DNA from: JBDHTS01 sp044220535
Lineage (GTDB): Bacteria; Pseudomonadota; Alphaproteobacteria; Micavibrionales; Micavibrionaceae
NCBI GenBank assembly: GCA_044220535.1
Contig: JBGAQU010000017.1
Span: 1 to 36,153, forward strand
DNA: 36,153 nucleotides
Reading direction: 5' to 3'
Shown: piece by piece, positions 31,442 to 36,153 of the stretch
Position numbering within the stretch: position 1 is the stretch's first letter
How the letters are laid out: each line of letters starts with the position of its first letter
The notes under the pieces: model-generated
Seen by the model: only the letters and a program-made list of their open reading frames with translations
What the model was told of the DNA's origin: nothing
Database searches by the model: none
Program-made: the position numbers and the translations under genes

Positions 31442-33466
31442 TTAAAACCTTGAAACGATGTACCAGGCCGCGCCGTTGGAAACGACGGTTATGGCATCGT
31501 ACTGATCGGCCAAAGTCTGCGCGCTGTTGTCCGGCCCGGTCGAACCCTGAACCGTGACGGTGACGGCATTGGCTGAACCATCCGTCTTCTTGATCGTCAC
31601 GGTACGGCCCAGCGATTTCGCCGCATCGGCGGGCGGCAATTGCGCCGTGACCGCGCCGCTGAAACTGGAGATCAGATAGGTATCGACCGCCATATCCAGC
31701 TGGTACGTTCCCGTTGTATCGGCGAAGCGCGTATTGCCCGCCATGCGATTGGAAGATGTCACGAACCATTGCGCGCCGTTGGACAGCATCACGGCATGGT
31801 CGTCCTTACCACCCAAAAGGAATGTTTGGCCATCAGGCCCGTCTCCATCATCTTCGGTGATTGTGACGATATTGCCGCTGGAATCTTTTTTCTTCACCGT
31901 TATCTCCACGCCGACCGCGTCACCTGCATTGGGCAGTTCAATGGTGATCGCGCCATTGGTGGCATCGACAATGTGCACGGAATGCGATAGATCCAGCGTG
32001 TGCGTCCCCGCCGTATCGATGAATTCCGTGTCGTAGCGTTGAACAGTGACGTTCAGATCCGTAACCGATGTTTTCTGCAACCGGTTTTTATAAGGATATC
32101 CGGCGTTCACAGCATTGTAATTACCGCCGGACAGATCCCAGATCGCCGCGCCGTCACTGGTCGAGGTCAGGTTGACGATAACCGTTTCTTCCGATCCTGA
32201 GTCCAGCTTTACGTTGGGAACGCCGTTGGTTGATTCTGTCAGTAAATTCACTAACAACGTTTTGTTCGATCCTGCGCCGAGGCGGAAGCAAGCCTGCGCC
32301 GTCGGGCCGTTGACATTGGCCTCACAATCCGTGAAGGCATTGTTGAATGCGCCGTATTCGACATAAAAACCGTTTCCGGTTGTGCTCGCGCCGTGGCTGT
32401 AGACACGCACCTTGTCAAAACGGTTGGCATTCGGCGTGTCCCCTGCCCCGGATTTGGTCAGGCGCACACCGTCTGTGCCGGGCCTATCAATCAGCACACG
32501 GCTGAAATTATTCCAGTAACAGGGTTTATTCGGATCGGTATAACCATCCAGCAAGATACCGGTCGTCGCCTGGTCAATCACCACGTCGCTGACGCTGTTT
32601 TGCGTACATTCATTGTCGCGGCCAAACAATTTTATGCCGACCAATCCCTTTTCAATGCGCAGATTTTTGATCGTGCCCTGCATGTTCGGCAGTTCGACGG
32701 CCACGAAGCTGTTGCTGGATGCCTTGATCACCGAACGTTGACCCAGACCGATCAGGGATTGCTTCTGCCCCACTGTAATCGTGGCCGTGATCAGGAACGT
32801 CCCTTGCGGCACCAATACCATATTATGCGCAGCCAGTGCTTTCTGAATTGCCAAAGTATCATTGGTGACACCGTCGCCTACCGCGCCGAAATCCTTGATG
32901 GAAACCAGATCAGAAAATTTGGACGTGCTGGTGCGCGTGACTGCGCCTGTGCCGGACGCCGTGAAATCCGGCGCGGCCATGCTGCCTTCCAGGCTGACGG
33001 CAATCGGGTTGCCATCACCGTCGAATCCTAAAGCCTTATTGGCGCGATAGGCTTTGGGCGGCATGGCGGTTTCTGCAGGCGCCTCATCGTCAGAATAACG
33101 CAGCATCGGCGATTGTTCCCGCTCGACCTGCTGGATCGCGGCGGTCAGAAAATCCAGTTCGTTATTGATGGACCGGGCGGAGAAATCACCGCCTTCGATG
33201 AAATCGGTCAGGCGCTCGATGATCATGCGGCGTTCCAGCATGACGATGATCCCGCTGGCCGGCGCGGAAGCGAAGGTCACGGCGCCGCCTCCGGTTTCAC
33301 CGGCATCTGCAATGGTAAATCCGCTATGCTGCTCCGCGCCGTCGAAAAACACGGCCAGGTCCTCGCTGGCAAAAACCGGGAACGGGAATTCAAATACGGT
33401 GCGCACGCCATCCGCCACGTAGCGGACAAGCGGGCTCACCGCGGGCATTTTGATATGCTCGGTCAT
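31442..33466 (-). CDS. Phage tail spike/fibre with T7-type N-terminus and beta-helix
   Basis: A 674-residue receptor-binding protein. Residues ~8-125 match the T7 tail-fibre N-terminal domain that binds the tail (VRYVADGVRTVFEFPFPVFA ... MLERRMIIERLTDFIEGGDF ... ARSINNELDFLTAAIQQVER). A pectate-lyase-like start follows (SIKDFGAVGDGVTNDTLAIQ), leading into a right-handed beta-helix (VLVPQGTFLI ... GTIKNLRIEKGLVGIKLFGR). The C-terminus carries two related ~90-residue units, each opening FxDTxGTxxLD and closing with VxxSNGAxWxxxS. AGGAG lies 6 nt before ATG 33466. It probably recognises or degrades surface polysaccharide. Confidence 0.88.
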   Translation of the reverse strand: MTEHIKMPAVSPLVRYVADGVRTVFEFPFPVFASEDLAVFFDGAEQHSGFTIADAGETGGGAVTFASAPASGIIVMLERRMIIERLTDFIEGGDFSARSINNELDFLTAAIQQVEREQSPMLRYSDDEAPAETAMPPKAYRANKALGFDGDGNPIAVSLEGSMAAPDFTASGTGAVTRTSTSKFSDLVSIKDFGAVGDGVTNDTLAIQKALAAHNMVLVPQGTFLITATITVGQKQSLIGLGQRSVIKASSNSFVAVELPNMQGTIKNLRIEKGLVGIKLFGRDNECTQNSVSDVVIDQATTGILLDGYTDPNKPCYWNNFSRVLIDRPGTDGVRLTKSGAGDTPNANRFDKVRVYSHGASTTGNGFYVEYGAFNNAFTDCEANVNGPTAQACFRLGAGSNKTLLVNLLTESTNGVPNVKLDSGSEETVIVNLTSTSDGAAIWDLSGGNYNAVNAGYPYKNRLQKTSVTDLNVTVQRYDTEFIDTAGTHTLDLSHSVHIVDATNGAITIELPNAGDAVGVEITVKKKDSSGNIVTITEDDGDGPDGQTFLLGGKDDHAVMLSNGAQWFVTSSNRMAGNTRFADTTGTYQLDMAVDTYLISSFSGAVTAQLPPADAAKSLGRTVTIKKTDGSANAVTVTVQGSTGPDNSAQTLADQYDAITVVSNGAAWYIVSRF

Positions 33467-33489
33467 AGTGGCTCCTGAATTTTGAGAGT

Positions 33490-33915
33490 TTAAGAAAGTG
33501 GTCGGGGTTTGCGTTTCGGTTTTACCAAAATCATGTCTTCCGGGCACAGCACGCGGATTTCGACGGCTGCAATGCCTTTATCGCGGATACGCAAGGCTTC
33601 AGCCGCCGCCTGCGACAAATCGATCATGCGGCCGCCTGTGTTCGGGCCGCGGTCGTTAACACGGACGGTGACGGCCTTGCCTGTGCGGGTATTCGTGACT
33701 TGAAGGATCGTGTTCATCGGCAAGGTCTTATGCGCGGCGGTCATCCGTTCGCCGTCATATCGTTCGCCGCTGTAGGTTTTTTCGCCCTGAAGACTGGCGC
33801 TGTACCAGGATGCGATGCCCTTCTGCGCCGGATTTTTGCACACGGCTTTTTTCGCGGCCCAGGCGGGCGACGATAAAGCCAGGCACATGAACATCAGGAC
33901 GATGGATCTGATCAC
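33490..33915 (-). CDS. RlpA-like septal-type lytic transglycosylase (copy 2)
   Basis: A 141-residue double-psi beta-barrel protein of the RlpA family, whose characterised members cleave peptidoglycan strands that lack stem peptides. A signal peptide (SIVLMFMCLALSSPAWA) is followed by GIASWYSASLQGEKTYSGER. The residues matching the catalytic set are Glu51, Asp54, His62 and Asp88 (in YSGERYD, TAAHKTLP, VNDRGP). It lacks a SPOR domain. The GTG start at 33915 overlaps the stop of the preceding RlpA gene (GTGA), so the two are translationally coupled paralogues. WYSA replaces the usual WYGxxF/HGR start of the barrel. Confidence 0.85.
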   Translation of the reverse strand: MIRSIVLMFMCLALSSPAWAAKKAVCKNPAQKGIASWYSASLQGEKTYSGERYDGERMTAAHKTLPMNTILQVTNTRTGKAVTVRVNDRGPNTGGRMIDLSQAAAEALRIRDKGIAAVEIRVLCPEDMILVKPKRKPRPLS

Positions 33916-34436
33916 AAGGATGTTGTAACAGGCTTCCGCTTCGGTGACACGAAAATTGAGACTTCCGGATCCGGGCGGCACAGAATTTCCATTTTTACGT
34001 TCGTCACGCCCGCATTGCGCATGCCCAACGCGTTCGCCGCACCCAGCGACAAATCCAGCATGCGTCCGCGCACATAGGGACCGCGGTCGTTGATCCGCAA
34101 CACCACGCTTTCGCCGTTATCCGTGTTGATCACACGGATGCGCGTATTCAGCGGCAGCGTCTTATGCGCGGCGGTCAGCTTGTACATATCGTATTTTTCG
34201 CCGCTCGATGTCTTGCGCCCGTGAAAACGCGGGCCGTACCAGGAGGCAAGGCCGGACTGGTTCAGGCGCGCATGAACCTTGCTGCAGGATGGCAGGCCGT
34301 CTTCCCACAGAATGTTCATCGGCAGGTTGATGTTTGCCGTCGCCTTGCCGTTCGGCGAAGGCATTATGATCAGCAAGGCGAGCGCAATCAGCGCCAGCAG
34401 CTTTGCTCTTTTACATCCACAAAATTTCATGCTCAC
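33912..34436 (-). CDS. RlpA-like septal-type lytic transglycosylase (copy 1)
   Basis: A 174-residue exported RlpA-family protein. A hydrophobic signal (LLALIALALLIIMPSPNG) leads to GLASWYGPRFHGRKTSSGEK. Catalytic-type residues are Glu80, Asp83, His91 and Asp117 (SSGEKYD, TAAHKTLP, INDRGPYV), and RMLDLSLGAANALG is typical of the barrel end. No SPOR domain. The start is a GTG at 34436 or an ATG at 34430, with no clear ribosome site. It shares the 19-nt stretch GTCTTATGCGCGGCGGTCA (+ strand) with the next gene, pointing to a fairly recent tandem duplication. It lies between a virion protein gene and the tail spike. Confidence 0.88.
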   Translation of the reverse strand: MSMKFCGCKRAKLLALIALALLIIMPSPNGKATANINLPMNILWEDGLPSCSKVHARLNQSGLASWYGPRFHGRKTSSGEKYDMYKLTAAHKTLPLNTRIRVINTDNGESVVLRINDRGPYVRGRMLDLSLGAANALGMRNAGVTNVKMEILCRPDPEVSIFVSPKRKPVTTSL

Positions 34437-34442
34437 ACATTA

Positions 34443-34453
34443 CGTTTACATAA
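34443..34453 (-). promoter_or_regulatory. TTATGTAAACG element upstream of the RlpA pair
   Basis: TTATGTAAACG reads on the - strand here, 6 nt before the RlpA start, and again on the + strand at 27982-27992 ahead of the gene at 28024. Both lie upstream of genes at block edges. It may be a shared regulatory site, but an 11-nt match can arise by chance. Confidence 0.3.
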
Positions 34454-34518
34454 ACTGAAGGCTTTATAGACAGTCCCGCCTTTTACGTCAAGTTTATGTG
34501 TCAATCGTTATGAAAATA

Positions 34519-35046
34519 TCATTTGCTCGATAAAAGTTCCCGCTCCAGTTTCTGGCGCTGCTGAAGTTGTGTCAGCTGCAACATGTCCTGATTGACGCCG
34601 GACGATATGCTCTGATCCAGCGCCGTAGAGCGCAATATGTCGAGGCGTTCGCGGTCTTTACGCTCATCATCGGATTCATCGAACAGGCCGAGCAGCACAG
34701 CCTCGGACGATCCGTCACCGCTGCCCACGCCCTGCGCGCCAAAGGATGCGCGTTGCGCCGCGACCGCGCGTTTCAGGGCGGCCTGGCGCTGGCGATCATC
34801 GCTCGCACTTTGCGCGGCCAGTTGTGATTTCTGAAGTGCGGCATTGTCCTCAGCCGTCTGCTGTGCCAGGTCCTGCTGCATGCGGAGTTGCTTCAGGGCG
34901 AGGTCCTGGTGGGCTTTCAGGTTTTTGACATCCTGATTACGAGAGGTATCCGCAAGAGAGCCAATGTTATTCGCCAGCGAATTAACTGTACCAACCACAG
35001 ACGCGACCGTATTAATGCCGCTGATCACGCTCGATAAAGCACCCAT
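34519..35046 (-). CDS. Internal virion protein gp14-like
   Basis: A 175-residue protein resembling gp14-type internal virion proteins of T7-like phages. It starts with a Gly/Ser/Val-rich hydrophobic region (MGALSSVISGINTVASVVGT), then has a long Gln/Ala-rich helix (LALKQLRMQQDLAQQTAEDN), and the family-like segment AAQRASFGAQGVGSGDGSSE followed by AVLLGLFDESDDERKDRERL. The C-terminus is Gln-rich. AAAGGA/AAGGA lie just before ATG 35046. It directly follows the tail-tubular-like gene, as in T7-like genomes. Assignment is from sequence style plus gene order. Confidence 0.7.
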   Translation of the reverse strand: MGALSSVISGINTVASVVGTVNSLANNIGSLADTSRNQDVKNLKAHQDLALKQLRMQQDLAQQTAEDNAALQKSQLAAQSASDDRQRQAALKRAVAAQRASFGAQGVGSGDGSSEAVLLGLFDESDDERKDRERLDILRSTALDQSISSGVNQDMLQLTQLQQRQKLERELLSSK

Positions 35047-35097
35047 ATCCTTTTCCTTTCGGTTTGTGAAACTTAAGCCATATCCGGTGTAAAAACA

Positions 35098-36153
35098 CTA
35101 ATCGCTGACATTCAGCTCTGTCGTCACCGACAGCAATGTGAACGGCAGCGGGATCGATTGCTCGATGCGCCAGAGCGGGCGGTCGGATCCGGCCTGCCAT
35201 CCCAGGGCGCGGACACGGATATCGCCGCTGACGCTTTCCGGCGGCACGTCGAGCAGCGGAGCGCCATTGAATCCCCGCAACGCCACATCGCGCAGGCCGC
35301 GCCCGACATCCAGTTTTAATGCGGCGGTCTCTTCTATTTTATAAACCGCCTCGATCAGGCGCACTGCGCGGCCACTGGCCCCATCTACGGCACTCGGCGG
35401 CAAAGGTTCGATGATATGGGTATAAGGCAAGCCAATTTCCACGGATGAAACCGGGCTGTCCAGCGTGACTTCGCCGCCCGTCACCACTGTATCCGCCAGC
35501 ACGATGCCATCCGCTACGACTGAGACCGTTTTGCCATTCAGGTGATCCAGTCCGGACCATGTCAGATGCGGCGTTTCCGCAGATCCGGTCAGCGCGGCAT
35601 CCAGGTTCAGTTCATCGTCAAACAACTCGACCGTGTAAATCTCCCCGCGCTTTACCAGCATGTAAACGTCATCGCCGACGACGGAGACGGACAGCGCCTC
35701 GCCTTCTGTGTCATGCAAGGTCCAGGCTTCCACCTGTTCAGAGCGGAAAATCGTCAGCGTCGCGAACAATCCGTCTTCGCGCACCAGATAGAGCAGCCGT
35801 TTTTTTTGGTCAAAATCCATATCGGCGGGCACGGGTACGATGTGGCGGGAGACAAGCGCGAGGTCGGTGGTTTGATAGGCCTGTTCCAGATCCGTATAAA
35901 GAAATTCCTGAATCTGCTCCTTGTTTCGCGCGGCGAACAGGGTTGCGCCATCCACATTCACGGGTGCGATATAGCGTTCGACGATAGATCCAACACGCGT
36001 CTGCCGCCTGATCTGCACCGTGGCGGGCGTTAGCGGATCACCTGTAACCATCCATTCCGCGCCGGAGGTGAAAACCTGCAGGTGCCGTCCGGAGAAGATA
36101 CCGCGAATGGCGTTCACCTGATCCGACAGGATGGAAAACTCAATCGCCTCATC
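35098..36153 (-). CDS. Phage tail-tubular (gp12-like) protein, partial
   Basis: The C-terminal 351 residues of a larger virion protein; the frame is open through the right edge of the window, so its start is outside. Visible motifs are DEAIEFSILSDQVNAIRGIF, LQVFTSGAEWMVTGDPLTPA and EFLYTDLEQAYQTTDLALVS, which I associate with tail tubular/stopper proteins of T7-like prophages in alphaproteobacteria. The remainder is beta-rich with repeated short strands. A GTG at 36117 could be mistaken for the start, but the family-typical DEAIEFSILSDQ lies upstream of it. The next gene starts 51 nt downstream. Confidence 0.8.
   Translation of the reverse strand, partial: DEAIEFSILSDQVNAIRGIFSGRHLQVFTSGAEWMVTGDPLTPATVQIRRQTRVGSIVERYIAPVNVDGATLFAARNKEQIQEFLYTDLEQAYQTTDLALVSRHIVPVPADMDFDQKKRLLYLVREDGLFATLTIFRSEQVEAWTLHDTEGEALSVSVVGDDVYMLVKRGEIYTVELFDDELNLDAALTGSAETPHLTWSGLDHLNGKTVSVVADGIVLADTVVTGGEVTLDSPVSSVEIGLPYTHIIEPLPPSAVDGASGRAVRLIEAVYKIEETAALKLDVGRGLRDVALRGFNGAPLLDVPPESVSGDIRVRALGWQAGSDRPLWRIEQSIPLPFTLLSVTTELNVSD

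Larger units (their letters stand above)
28349..36153 (-). mobile_element. Part of a T7-like (podovirus) prophage or domesticated late module
   Basis: Nine or ten - strand genes run from a tail-tubular-like protein, through a gp14-like internal virion protein, a T7-type tail spike and the large terminase, to a SleB-type hydrolase. The order follows the T7 late region (gp12, gp14, ..., gp17 fibre, small genes, gp19 terminase). Head, portal, replication and integrase genes are not inside the window; the block runs off the right edge. No attachment site or tRNA is visible at the left edge. Confidence 0.75.

Noticed and set aside
1..36153. tRNA, rRNA or riboswitch genes
   Set aside because: No cloverleaf-like segment, rRNA core sequence or recognised riboswitch consensus was found by eye. 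The larger gaps are accounted for by repeats, terminators or leaders.

Overview
The window looks like a chromosomal segment of an alphaproteobacterium, probably a deep-branching aerobic one of the Micavibrio/Rhodospirillales kind. This is inferred from the complete System I cytochrome c maturation cluster next to a divergent acnA, a Rickettsia-like long isocitrate dehydrogenase, the yggT-folD pair, and interspersed GTCATCC...GGATGAC palindromes. No rRNA, tRNA or CRISPR array was found.

Layout. (1) 1-6.2 kb, mostly + strand: two stress-type proteins (DUF892/YciF-like and CsbD-like), a small basic gene broken by a nonsense codon, the ribosomal protein L3 methyltransferase PrmB, a SOUL protein, a SIMPL-domain protein and a run of exported proteins that includes two paralogous HExxH proteins and a small lipoprotein. 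(2) 6.2-12.3 kb, - strand: a tightly overlapping ccmABCDEFGHI operon. ccmA and ccmB form one reading frame joined across a pair of inverted palindromic repeats, and ccmE ends in a tail encoded by another copy. (3) 12.4-27.8 kb, housekeeping and hypothetical genes: acnA, two unknown - strand genes, a small His-rich membrane protein, an ICMT-like methyltransferase, a Thr/Pro/Ala-rich lipoprotein, yggT-folD, a second pair of HExxH proteins, icd, nhaD-deoA, and an EamA transporter split in two at an ATGA junction. (4) 27.8-36.2 kb: a phage-like block, all on the - strand apart from one small + strand gene at its edge. In transcription order it holds a tail-tubular-like protein (cut by the window end), a gp14-like internal virion protein, two tandem RlpA-like transglycosylases with signal peptides, a T7-type tail spike, two small proteins, the large terminase, a one-helix coiled-coil protein, and a SleB-type cell wall hydrolase broken by a 41-bp tandem duplication. 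The order matches the late module of T7-like podoviruses.

How the parts fit: the Ccm proteins export heme (CcmABCD), chaperone it (CcmE) and ligate it to apocytochrome c (CcmFGHI). AcnA and Icd are consecutive TCA-cycle steps. FolD supplies one-carbon folates. The phage block appears to be part of an integrated or domesticated podovirus whose lysis gene is disrupted in this sequence. The most noteworthy observations are the repeat-mediated ccmA-ccmB fusion, the duplication that breaks the phage hydrolase, the tandem RlpA genes inside a T7-like late module, and the two unrelated-looking pairs of HExxH proteins.
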